NCBI RefSeq assembly: GCF_000730565.1
Contig: NZ_BBIQ01000004.1
Span: 62,001 to 126,000, forward strand
Source of the DNA: Pseudomonas fulva NBRC 16637 = DSM 17717
GTDB lineage: Bacteria > Pseudomonadota > Gammaproteobacteria > Pseudomonadales > Pseudomonadaceae
Direction: 5' to 3'
DNA length: 64,000 bases
Shown: positions 55,121-63,390 of the stretch, piece by piece
Position numbering within the stretch: the first letter of the stretch is position 1
Layout: each line of letters starts with the position of its first letter
Made by a program: the position numbers and the translations under genes
The notes under the pieces: model-generated
The model's input: the letters and a program-made list of their open reading frames with translations, nothing else
Told to the model about the DNA's origin: nothing
Database searches by the model: none

Positions 55121-57265
55121 TCAGACGCGGAACTGGTCCATCAATGCCTGCTGCTGGTTGGCCAAGGCATTGAGCGACTGACTGACCCGCGCCGATTCGT
55201 TGGCCTGGCCTGACAGCGACTCGGTGACATCGCGAATGGTCGCCACGTTACTGTTGATCTCCTCGGCCACCGCGCTTTGCTCCTCGGCTGCCGAGGCGAT
55301 CTGCAGGTTCATGTCGGTGATGACCGTCACCGCCTGGCCAATGCGCTGCAAGGCGGTCACGGCCTGGCCGACCTGCTGCACGCCGCTTTGGGCCTGACGA
55401 TGGCTGTTGTCCATTGCGCCCACCACTTCACGGGTACCGTCCTGCAAGGCCTCGATGACCTGGCGGGTTTCTTCGACCGACTCCTGGGTGCGCTGGGCCA
55501 GGTTGCGAACCTCATCGGCGACCACCGCAAAGCCGCGCCCGGCCTCACCGGCTCGGGCTGCCTCGATGGCGGCGTTGAGCGCCAGCAAGTTAGTCTGCTC
55601 GGCAATCGAGCGGATGACTTCCAGTACGGAGCCGATTTTTTCGCTGTTCTGCGACAGGCCCTGCACCTCGGCCATGGCCGTGCTCATGTCGGCGGCCAGC
55701 GAATCGATGCTGTGGGTAGTGCGATCGATCACCGCCAACCCTTCGCGCGTTGCCTGGTCGGCGTCGCGGGCCGCCTGCGCGGCTTGCGCTGCGCTGCGGG
55801 CGACATCCTGGGCGGTCGCGCTCATCTCGTGCGAGGCGGTGGCTACCTGGTCCACCTGGCGGTATTGCTGCTCCATGCCGGCGCTGGTCTGGGTGGCGAT
55901 GGCCGAGGACTGATCGGCCGTCGAGCGGGCGGCCTGTACCGACTGTTTCACCTCGGCGATGGTGGGCTGGAGTTTGTCCAGGAAGCGGTTGAACCAGCCC
56001 GCGAGTTCACCCAGTTCATCTTGCTTGTCGTAGGTCAAGCGGCGGGTCAGGTCACCTTCGCCACTGGCGATGTCCTTGAGCATGGCCGCCACGCCCAGTA
56101 TCGGGCGAGTAACGCCCCGGGCCATCAGCCACACCATCAGCAGGCCAAAAATGGCTGCTGCCAGGCCTAGGCCCAGTTCGAGCAGGGTACCGCTGGTGTT
56201 GAGGGCGTCCAGTTCCTGCTTCAGGGCCTCGGCGGGCCCGGTCAGGGCGTTTTCGGGGACGTCCAGCAACACGCCCCATGGCTTGGCGTCCGGGATCGGG
56301 CGGAAGGCCGCGAGCACTTTCAGGCGTTGGCGGTCATTGATGATGGTCATCTTGCCGTCGGCCATCTTGGCCACAAGCTCCGCACCTTTGGTCGTGTCGA
56401 TCTGATCGAAACGCTGGGAGAGCTTGCTGGCATCGGCACTGTAGCCTGCCAGCAAGCCCACCGGGCTGAGGATGCCGACGGTGGTGCGGCCTTCGTAGAG
56501 ACTGCGGCTGGCCTGTTCGCTCAGGGCCTGCAGGCTGTTGAGGTTGATGTCCACCGACAGGGTTGCGATCGCCTTGCCGTCCACCACCAGCGGGAAGACG
56601 ATGCTGGTCATCAGCACCTGCTGGCCATCGATGGCATAGAAGTAGGGTTCGACCACGCAGACCTTGCCCGATGTACGCGGGCATACCCACCAGGTGTTGG
56701 CAGGTTGGCCGCTGGGCCCGATGGACGTGTCGGCCATGTCGCGCTCGGGCAGGGCCATCGAGGTGAGCTGGCCCACGTGCGGTTGCGACCAGTACAGGGC
56801 GAAGCGCCCGGTTTCGTTGCTGCCGAGCTCAGCCTGGCCGGCGAACAGGCTGTCCTTGCTGTCCAGCGCATTGGGCTCGAACACCAGTGACAGGCCCAGC
56901 AGATCGGGGTTGGCCTGGAGCGCGGCGCGCACCTGCCGGGTCATGTCCTCGCGCAGGTCGAACGCATCGAGAAAGCGCTTTTCGGCCTGTTCGCGCAGGA
57001 ACAGTACCTGCCTGGAAAAGCCCGCACCGTACTGGTAAGCATCCATGAATTGGCGGCGGATGTTCAGGGCCTGCACCTCGCCCTGGGATTCGATGCGCGA
57101 CTGGGCCGATTCGGTCAGCATCTGCATGCTGCTGGCCTTGACCAGGTCCGAGCTGTGGTCCATCCGGTACAGGGACAAACCGATGAGCAGGGTGACGATG
57201 CCGGCCAGGCACAGGCCGGCCAGCAATGTGATTTTCCATTGGATGGAAAGTTGTCGCAGAGGCAT
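55121..57265 (-). CDS. Methyl-accepting chemotaxis protein with periplasmic Cache-type sensor
   Basis: The 714-residue receptor has a first membrane helix ([21 protein letters not shown]) near residues 12-32, a large periplasmic sensor (about 33-355) with the double-Cache features [20 protein letters not shown] and [15 protein letters not shown], a second helix ([20 protein letters not shown]), a HAMP domain and the cytoplasmic signalling hairpin. The tip reads [19 protein letters not shown] near residue 600. It signals to CheA/CheW. It ends 69 bp before the binding-protein gene on the same strand, which suggests taxis toward a related ligand, but this is inference. Confidence 0.95.
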   Translation of the reverse strand: MPLRQLSIQWKITLLAGLCLAGIVTLLIGLSLYRMDHSSDLVKASSMQMLTESAQSRIESQGEVQALNIRRQFMDAYQYGAGFSRQVLFLREQAEKRFLDAFDLREDMTRQVRAALQANPDLLGLSLVFEPNALDSKDSLFAGQAELGSNETGRFALYWSQPHVGQLTSMALPERDMADTSIGPSGQPANTWWVCPRTSGKVCVVEPYFYAIDGQQVLMTSIVFPLVVDGKAIATLSVDINLNSLQALSEQASRSLYEGRTTVGILSPVGLLAGYSADASKLSQRFDQIDTTKGAELVAKMADGKMTIINDRQRLKVLAAFRPIPDAKPWGVLLDVPENALTGPAEALKQELDALNTSGTLLELGLGLAAAIFGLLMVWLMARGVTRPILGVAAMLKDIASGEGDLTRRLTYDKQDELGELAGWFNRFLDKLQPTIAEVKQSVQAARSTADQSSAIATQTSAGMEQQYRQVDQVATASHEMSATAQDVARSAAQAAQAARDADQATREGLAVIDRTTHSIDSLAADMSTAMAEVQGLSQNSEKIGSVLEVIRSIAEQTNLLALNAAIEAARAGEAGRGFAVVADEVRNLAQRTQESVEETRQVIEALQDGTREVVGAMDNSHRQAQSGVQQVGQAVTALQRIGQAVTVITDMNLQIASAAEEQSAVAEEINSNVATIRDVTESLSGQANESARVSQSLNALANQQQALMDQFRV

Positions 57266-57480
57266 GGGGCAGATCCCTTTTTATGACAAGTAAGGGTTAG
57301 GGCACGGGCGAGGCGGTTTCCAGCCCCAGGTGGGTATCGGCTCCTACAGACTTTTCTTTATTCAAACATTCAATTTAATCCGCCGGTTGCGGGCAATCCG
57401 CCGTTGCCTGGCAGTTTTGACATCTGCCGTGCACTGCGTCAGAGTGCGCGCTTTTTTGTTCCCAGTGAGGTAAGCCCCCC

Positions 57481-58800
57481 ATGAATGCAGTGATTGCCGC
57501 GGTCGGCATCATGCTGATACTGAGCCTGTCCCGCGTGCACGTGGTCATCGCCCTGATCGTCGGTGCCCTGGCAGGTGGGCTGGTCGGCGGCCTGGGTGTG
57601 CAAGGCACACTTGAAGCTTTCAATGGTGGGCTCGGCGGGGGGGCTACCGTGGCACTGTCCTATGCGTTGCTGGGTGCCTTTGCCGTGGCCATCGCCAAAT
57701 CCGGCCTGGCGCATGCGTTGGCCGACCGGGCATTGGCCATGATCGACCGGCAAGGCCACGACCAAGGTGGCAGGGTCAAATGGTTGATGATCGGTTTGAT
57801 GCTGGTGGTGGCCGTCTCGTCGCAAAACATTCTGCCCATCCATATCGCCTTCATTCCATTATTGGTGCCGCCGCTGCTCTATGTGCTGACCCGCCTGCGT
57901 ATCGACCGGCGCCTGATCGCCTGCGTCATTACATTCGGCCTGATCACGCCCTACATTTTCCTGCCTGTGGGTTTCGGCAACATTTTCCTCAATCAGATTC
58001 TGCTGGCCAACGTGGCGCGTGCAGGGGTCGACATCACGGGTGTCAACGTTACCCACGCCATGGCCATTCCCGCCGCTGGTATGTTGGTGGGCTTGATAGT
58101 GGCGATGTTCGTCAGCTACCGAAAAAAACGCGACTACGACCTAGCGCGTATCGAGCAGGTCGAACAGGTGAGCGTGCGTTACAACCCGATGACGCTACTG
58201 GTGGCCGGCATTGCAATCGTCGCCGCGTTCGTCGTTCAGCTGCTGGTGGACTCGATGATCATCGGCGCGATGGTCGGCTTCTTGATTTTCTCGCTCTCAG
58301 GCATCGTCAAGTGGCGCGACACCGATGATCTGTTCACCGAAGGTATGAAGATGATGGCCATGATTGGTTTCATCATGATCACCGCCTCTGGCTTTGCAGA
58401 CGTCATGAAAGCCACGGGTGATGTGCAAAGCCTGGTCGAAACCTCGGCGCATTGGATCAACCACAGCAAAGGGATAGGTGCCTTGCTGATGCTGCTGGTG
58501 GGCCTGCTGGTCACCATGGGCATTGGCTCGTCGTTTTCCACCGTACCGATTCTGGCTGCGATTTTCGTACCGCTGTGCGTCCAGCTCGGCTTCGACCCTT
58601 TGGCGACCGTGTGTATCGTCGGTACGGCAGGCGCGTTGGGTGACGCAGGCTCGCCAGCATCGGATTCCACCCTGGGTCCGACTTCCGGGCTCAATGTGGA
58701 CGGGCAGCACCATCACATCTGGGACACGGTGGTGCCGACGTTCATCCACTACAACCTGCCGCTGTTGGCCTTCGGGTGGTTTGCGGCGATGACGCTCTAA
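57481..58800 (+). CDS. NhaC-like Na+/H+ antiporter family protein
   Basis: The 439-residue protein has about eleven helices and the repeated glycine-rich segments of the NhaC/IT family: RVHVVIALIVGALAGGLVGG, then GGGATVALSYALLGAFAVA and, near the end, GTAGALGDAGSPASDSTLGP, the ion-site motif. Annotations for this branch include Na+/H+ antiport and, for close relatives (YuiF), amino-acid uptake, so the cargo is uncertain. The ATG at 57481 follows GAGG at 57466-57469. It is divergent from the chemoreceptor and convergent with the orphan FecR gene. Confidence 0.88.
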   Translation: MNAVIAAVGIMLILSLSRVHVVIALIVGALAGGLVGGLGVQGTLEAFNGGLGGGATVALSYALLGAFAVAIAKSGLAHALADRALAMIDRQGHDQGGRVKWLMIGLMLVVAVSSQNILPIHIAFIPLLVPPLLYVLTRLRIDRRLIACVITFGLITPYIFLPVGFGNIFLNQILLANVARAGVDITGVNVTHAMAIPAAGMLVGLIVAMFVSYRKKRDYDLARIEQVEQVSVRYNPMTLLVAGIAIVAAFVVQLLVDSMIIGAMVGFLIFSLSGIVKWRDTDDLFTEGMKMMAMIGFIMITASGFADVMKATGDVQSLVETSAHWINHSKGIGALLMLLVGLLVTMGIGSSFSTVPILAAIFVPLCVQLGFDPLATVCIVGTAGALGDAGSPASDSTLGPTSGLNVDGQHHHIWDTVVPTFIHYNLPLLAFGWFAAMTL

Positions 58801-58811
58801 CAGCAGGGCAC

Positions 58812-59810
58812 TCAGCGCTTGGCGGGCGGCGGCGAAATACGGTTGAGCACCGTGCTGCCGTCGTTGCTGCGGGTCAGGTAGACCGGCAGCACCTTGGGCA
58901 GGTTGTTCACCAACTGGCCTACTTCCCGGGTGTTGTAGATGCCGCTGATACGAATCTGACCGGTACCGACATCGGCAAGCCTCAGTGGCTTGTCGAGGTA
59001 GCGGTTTATGGCCGGCAGTGCCTGTTCGAGGGTCAAGTTGTCGAGCACCAGTTTGCCGCTGCGCCAGGCCAGGGCGTCGGCGAAGTTGCTGTTTTCCAGC
59101 AACTGGGGCTCATAGTCGCCCTTGCGGTAGGTGGCCTGCATACCGGGGCCAAGCCGATAGCCCGCATTGCCCTCGCTGGATACCAGCACCGATCCTTCGA
59201 CCAGGGTCACTTTGACCCTGTCCTGGTATTTCCAGACATTGAAGCGGGTACCTGTCACGCGGGTCTGGCCATTGCCTGCGCGGACCACGAAGGGGTGCGA
59301 GCTGTCGTGGTGGACCGTGAAGAAGGCTTCGCCACGCTTGAGCGTGACACGGCGCTGGTGCTTGAAGTTGAGGTAGGTCAGGTCGGTGTTCAGGTTGAGC
59401 TGCACCGTACTGCCGTCACTCAACTGCACGGTCTGCATGTGGTCCGTCGTCTCGACGTGCTGGTAGCGGTTGGGAACCCAGCCTTGCTCCCAGCCGATCC
59501 ACCCCACCAGCGGCAGAGCCGCCAACGCGATGACGGCAGCGTAAGCCTGAGCGCGCCACCTGCGACCGCTGCGCCGCACGGGGGCAGGGTGCCCATTCGC
59601 TTGAACGGGACGCGGCAGCAAGTCGGCCGTGTACCAGATATCCAGCATGGCCTGGTATTCCTCGGCATGACGCGGATCGGCTGCCAGCCACTGGGCAAAA
59701 GCCTCACGCTCGGCAGTGGTGCAATCGCCTTCATGCAGGCGCATGCACCAGTGCGCAGCGGCGTCGGCCATGCTGTCATCGGTGTGGATAGTCGGGCGGT
59801 CTTGGTTCAT
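58812..59810 (-). CDS. Orphan FecR-like sigma regulator
   Basis: From the ATG at 59810 (GGAG just upstream) the protein has 332 residues. The cytoplasmic part shows ADAAAHWCMRLHEGDCTTAE and FAQWLAADPRHAEEYQ, the sigma-binding region. One membrane helix follows (AYAAVIALAALPLVGWIGW). The periplasmic part has the FecR core (VQLSDGSTVQLNLNTDLTYL, RRVTLKRGEAFFTVHHDSS) and a C-terminal STN-like segment (LTLEQALPAINRYLDKPLRL, then IRISGIYNTREVGQLV). Normally a sigma gene lies just upstream and a receptor downstream; here neither is present. It may control a sigma factor from elsewhere. Confidence 0.92.
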   Translation of the reverse strand: MNQDRPTIHTDDSMADAAAHWCMRLHEGDCTTAEREAFAQWLAADPRHAEEYQAMLDIWYTADLLPRPVQANGHPAPVRRSGRRWRAQAYAAVIALAALPLVGWIGWEQGWVPNRYQHVETTDHMQTVQLSDGSTVQLNLNTDLTYLNFKHQRRVTLKRGEAFFTVHHDSSHPFVVRAGNGQTRVTGTRFNVWKYQDRVKVTLVEGSVLVSSEGNAGYRLGPGMQATYRKGDYEPQLLENSNFADALAWRSGKLVLDNLTLEQALPAINRYLDKPLRLADVGTGQIRISGIYNTREVGQLVNNLPKVLPVYLTRSNDGSTVLNRISPPPAKR

Positions 59811-59992
59811 CGCGGCTCCAGGTTTTGCGCATTCTAACGTTCCACCACCGCGTCGAGAAACACGGAAAGCCGCCAAACCCTTTCATTTCCCGGCCTTTTC
59901 CGGCAAAAGCCTTCAGATTTTTCGCTTTTGAGAACGCTTCGCGCCATGAATAAAGGCGCTCGTGTCACGTACATAGCAAGCTAATTAAGTCT

Positions 59993-60020
59993 TTGACATT
60001 CACTGCCTAGGCAGTAATAT
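59993..60020 (+). promoter_or_regulatory. Strong sigma-70 promoter overlapped by a perfect palindrome (MarR operator candidate)
   Basis: TTGACA (59993-59998) and TAATAT (60015-60020) are near-consensus -35 and -10 elements 16 bp apart. The spacer and the first -10 base form the exact 14-bp palindrome ACTGCCTAGGCAGT (60002-60015). A protein bound there would block the promoter. The MarR gene starts 29 bp further on, so autorepression together with emrAB is very likely. Confidence 0.8.
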
Positions 60021-60048
60021 TTACACACACTTGTTCGAGCAATCATTC

Positions 60049-60522
60049 ATGCCCCATTTCTCGCCAGACAATTTCGAGACGTGCGCCATCGGCATGCTGT
60101 TGGGCCGCGCGGCGCTTCTGAAGGATCGGATCCTCGACTGGCACCTGGAGTCCGAGGGCGTTACTGCCGCGCAGTTCAAGGTGTTGATCATCGTGACGCA
60201 GTACCAGGTCGATACCCCGGCGGAGGTCTGCCGCTACCTGGGCCTGGACAGCGGATCGATGACGCGCATGCTCGATCGCCTTGAGCAAAAGGACCTGCTG
60301 GTGCGTACCCGTTGCCCGACGGACCGCCGCGTGGTGCGCCTGGCGTTGACGGCCGATGGCCAGCGGCTGGCCGACCGTTTGCCCGAGATCGGAGCTGCCG
60401 CCATGAACGAGCTGTGTGGCGCCCTGGCGGCCGATGAGCTCAAAGACTTGGAGCGTCTGTTGGCCAAGGTACTGCTTGGCGCTGGCGATCCGCTGACGAT
60501 CCGTCGCTTCGGTGATCGTTGA
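60049..60522 (+). CDS. MarR family transcriptional repressor of the efflux operon
   Basis: The ATG at 60049 gives 157 residues; a TTG at 60031 is a less likely start. The winged helix covers about residues 45-110: ITAAQFKVLIIVTQYQ-like helix 2, then PAEVCRYLGLDSGSMTRMLD (recognition helix) and the wing KDLLVRTRCPTDRRVVRLAL. Helices at both ends form the dimer. Such proteins release DNA when they bind phenolic or drug-like ligands. The gene lies 30 bp before emrA and its promoter carries a palindrome, so it should repress the three-gene operon. Confidence 0.93.
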   Translation: MPHFSPDNFETCAIGMLLGRAALLKDRILDWHLESEGVTAAQFKVLIIVTQYQVDTPAEVCRYLGLDSGSMTRMLDRLEQKDLLVRTRCPTDRRVVRLALTADGQRLADRLPEIGAAAMNELCGALAADELKDLERLLAKVLLGAGDPLTIRRFGDR

Positions 60523-60552
60523 ACCCCGTTTCCTTTATTCCAAGGTATTGTC

Positions 60553-61746
60553 ATGGCTACTTCCTCAGACACCCCTGCACCTACCGAGGCACCCACCTCC
60601 TCGCGCAAGCGCAAGCTCTGGCTGATTGGCCTGTTGGTGCTGCTGATCCTCGGTGGGCTAGGCACTTGGGCCTGGTACAGCCTGGTTGGGCGTTGGTACG
60701 AGAGCACTGATGACGCCTACGTCAACGGCAACGTGGTCGAAATCACGCCGTTGGTGACCGGGACGGTGACCAGCATTGGCGCCGACGATGGCGACCTGGT
60801 GCATGCCGGCCAGGTCTTGCTGCAGTTCGACCCGGCCGACAGCCAAGTGGCCCTGCAATCGGCTCAGGCCAACCTTGCGCGTACGGTAAGGCAGGTGCGC
60901 GGTCTGTACAGCAACGTCGATTCGCTCAAGGCTCAGTTGCAGACGCGTCAGGCTGAATTGCGCAAGGCCCAGCAGGACTTCAACCGGCGCAAGGTGCTGG
61001 CCGAAAGCGGCGCTATCGCCGGCGAAGAGCTTTCCCATGCGCGCGATGACCTGAGTGTTGCCCAGGCGGCGGTTAACAGTGCCCGCCAGCAACTGAGTAC
61101 CAGTGCTGCTTTGGTCGATGACACCGTGGTGGCTTCGCACCCAGAGGTCATGGCCGCGGCGGCCGATCTGCGTCAGGCCTACCTGGCTCATGCGCGCACC
61201 ACGCTGGTAGCGCCAGTGACCGGCTACGTTGCCAAGCGCAGCGTGCAGCTCGGGCAGCGCCTGCAACCCGGTACTGCCACCATGGCAGTGATTCCGCTTG
61301 ACCAGGTGTGGATCGACGCCAACTTCAAGGAAACCCAGCTGCGCCAGATGCGCATCGGCCAACCGGTTGAGATCACTGCCGACCTGTATGGCAGCGATGT
61401 CTCCTACAGTGGCACGGTGGACAGCCTGGGTGCCGGCACCGGCAGCGCGTTCGCCTTGCTGCCTGCGCAGAACGCGACCGGCAACTGGATCAAGATCGTG
61501 CAGCGGGTGCCTGTGCGCATTCACTTGAACCCCGACCAGTTGAAGGACCATCCCTTGCGTATCGGCCTGTCCACGGTTGTGGATGTGGACTTGCACGACC
61601 AGAGTGGCCCGGCCCTGGCTCAGCAACCTGCGCAACAGGCGAGCTACACCACCGACGTCTACGATCGCCAGTTGGTCGAGGCGGACAAGCTGATCGAGCA
61701 ACTGATCCGTGACAACAGCGCGCCTGGCAAGACGGCACAGCGATGA
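60553..61746 (+). CDS. emrA: EmrA-like periplasmic adaptor (HlyD family)
   Basis: The 397-residue adaptor has one N-terminal helix (LWLIGLLVLLILGGLGTWAW) and the EmrA opening YESTDDAYVNGNVVEITPLV near residue 50. Then follow the lipoyl segment (DDGDLVHAGQVLLQFDPADS), a long coiled hairpin and the second half with VAPVTGYVAKRSVQLGQRLQ. It links the MFS pump EmrB to an outer-membrane channel that is not in this operon. The stop overlaps the emrB start (ATGA). The ribosome site is weak (CAAGG at 60541-60545). Confidence 0.94.
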   Translation: MATSSDTPAPTEAPTSSRKRKLWLIGLLVLLILGGLGTWAWYSLVGRWYESTDDAYVNGNVVEITPLVTGTVTSIGADDGDLVHAGQVLLQFDPADSQVALQSAQANLARTVRQVRGLYSNVDSLKAQLQTRQAELRKAQQDFNRRKVLAESGAIAGEELSHARDDLSVAQAAVNSARQQLSTSAALVDDTVVASHPEVMAAAADLRQAYLAHARTTLVAPVTGYVAKRSVQLGQRLQPGTATMAVIPLDQVWIDANFKETQLRQMRIGQPVEITADLYGSDVSYSGTVDSLGAGTGSAFALLPAQNATGNWIKIVQRVPVRIHLNPDQLKDHPLRIGLSTVVDVDLHDQSGPALAQQPAQQASYTTDVYDRQLVEADKLIEQLIRDNSAPGKTAQR

Positions 61747-63275
61747 GCAATAACGCCGCCGCCCAGTTCACGCCGCCTAGCCTGCTGCTGACCACCATCG
61801 GCCTGTCGCTTGCCACGTTCATGCAGGTGCTGGACACCACCATTGCCAACGTGGCCTTGCCGACCATCTCGGGCAACCTGGGGGTCAGTTACGAGCAAGG
61901 GACTTGGGTGATCACCTCGTTCGCCGTGAGCAATGCCATCGCCTTGCCGCTAACAGGCTGGTTGAGCCGACGCTTTGGCGAGGTGAAGTTGTTCCTGTGG
62001 GCGACCTTGTTGTTCGTGCTGGCATCGTTCTTGTGCGGCATCGCCCAGTCGATGCCGGAGCTTGTGGGCTTTCGGGTATTGCAGGGGGTGGTAGCCGGTC
62101 CGTTGTATCCCATGACCCAGACCTTGCTGATTGCGGTCTATCCCCCTGCCAAGCGGGGGATGGCGCTCGCACTCCTGGCCATGGTGACGGTCGTGGCCCC
62201 TATCGCCGGGCCCATCCTGGGTGGGTGGATCACGGACAGTTACAGCTGGCCGTGGATTTTCTTCATCAACGTGCCCATCGGCCTGTTCGCCGCTGCGGTG
62301 GTGCGCCAGCAAATGCGCGATCGTCCGGTGGTCACCAGCCGACAGCCGATGGACTACATAGGGCTGCTGACGTTGATCGTTGGGGTAGGGGCCTTGCAGG
62401 TCGTGCTGGACAAAGGCAACGACCTTGATTGGTTCGAGTCCTCGTTCATCATCACCGGTACGCTGATATCCGTCGTGTTCCTGGCTGTATTCGTCATCTG
62501 GGAGCTGACCGACCGGCACCCGGTGGTGAACCTGCGGTTGTTCGCCCACCGCAATTTCCGCGTGGGAACCATCGTCCTGGTGGGTGGCTACGCAGGCTTC
62601 TTCGGCATCAACCTGATCCTGCCCCAGTGGCTGCAGACGCAGATGGGCTATACCGCCACCTGGGCAGGCTTGGCCGTGGCGCCTATCGGGATATTGCCGG
62701 TAATCATGTCGCCATTCGTGGGCAAGTACGCGCATCGCTTTGACTTGCGGATTCTGGCGGGGCTGGCGTTTCTGGCGATCGGTAGCAGTTGCTACATGCG
62801 TGCAGGGTTCACCAGCCAGGTGGATTTCCAGCATGTGGCATTGGTGCAGTTGTTCATGGGCATCGGGGTTGCGCTGTTCTTCATGCCCACATTGAGCATC
62901 TTGTTGTCCGACCTGCCGCCCCAGCAAATCGCCGATGGATCAGGCTTGGCGACGTTCCTGCGCACATTGGGGGGTAGCTTTGCGGCTTCGCTGACGACGT
63001 GGATCTGGATCCGCCGGGCTGACCAGCACCATGCTTACTTGAGTGAGCACATCAGCCAGTACGAGCCGGCGACACGGCATACGCTTGAGCAGATGGGCGG
63101 GGCGAACCTGCACAACTACGCGCAGTTGGAGCAGGTGCTCAACGGGCAGGCTTACATGATGTCGACGGTGGACTACTTCATGATGATGACGTGGGTGTTC
63201 GCAGGGCTGATTTTGTTGGTCTGGTTCGCGAAGCCGCCGTTTACGGCCAAGGCGGGGCCGGGGGGCGGGCATTGA
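61743..63275 (+). CDS. emrB: EmrB-like drug:H+ antiporter (DHA2, 14 helices)
   Basis: The 510-residue MFS protein has fourteen hydrophobic helices. The DHA2 signature is present: LATFMQVLDTTIANVALPTI in helix 1, GWLSRRFGEVK in the helix 2-3 loop and the antiporter motif C, VVAPIAGPILGGWITDSYSW, near residue 158. It expels hydrophobic drugs and uncouplers with EmrA. The start overlaps the emrA stop by 4 bp. The operon marR-emrA-emrB has no channel gene, so it should use a TolC-type protein from elsewhere. Confidence 0.95.
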   Translation: MSNNAAAQFTPPSLLLTTIGLSLATFMQVLDTTIANVALPTISGNLGVSYEQGTWVITSFAVSNAIALPLTGWLSRRFGEVKLFLWATLLFVLASFLCGIAQSMPELVGFRVLQGVVAGPLYPMTQTLLIAVYPPAKRGMALALLAMVTVVAPIAGPILGGWITDSYSWPWIFFINVPIGLFAAAVVRQQMRDRPVVTSRQPMDYIGLLTLIVGVGALQVVLDKGNDLDWFESSFIITGTLISVVFLAVFVIWELTDRHPVVNLRLFAHRNFRVGTIVLVGGYAGFFGINLILPQWLQTQMGYTATWAGLAVAPIGILPVIMSPFVGKYAHRFDLRILAGLAFLAIGSSCYMRAGFTSQVDFQHVALVQLFMGIGVALFFMPTLSILLSDLPPQQIADGSGLATFLRTLGGSFAASLTTWIWIRRADQHHAYLSEHISQYEPATRHTLEQMGGANLHNYAQLEQVLNGQAYMMSTVDYFMMMTWVFAGLILLVWFAKPPFTAKAGPGGGH

Positions 63276-63323
63276 GTTTGATTTGGGTTGCGTGACCGGT
63301 GTTTTGCTAAATACCGGAGCCCA

Positions 63324-63380
63324 GTAGGAGCGGTCTTGCCGGAGCGCCGGACCGACCTCGATGGGCTGCACAGCAGCCCT
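63324..63380. repeat. REP-like element after emrB
   Basis: The element starts with GTAGGAGCGGTCTTGCCGGA, a form common between genes of P. putida-group genomes as I remember them. It has one imperfect stem (CGGTC...CCGGACCG) and a perfect hairpin, GGGCTGC (63363-63369) and GCAGCCC (63373-63379), around ACA. The same hairpin type occurs at 2731-2760. It lies between convergent gene ends and may stop transcription from both sides. Confidence 0.6.
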
Positions 63381-63390
63381 AAAGAGAATT

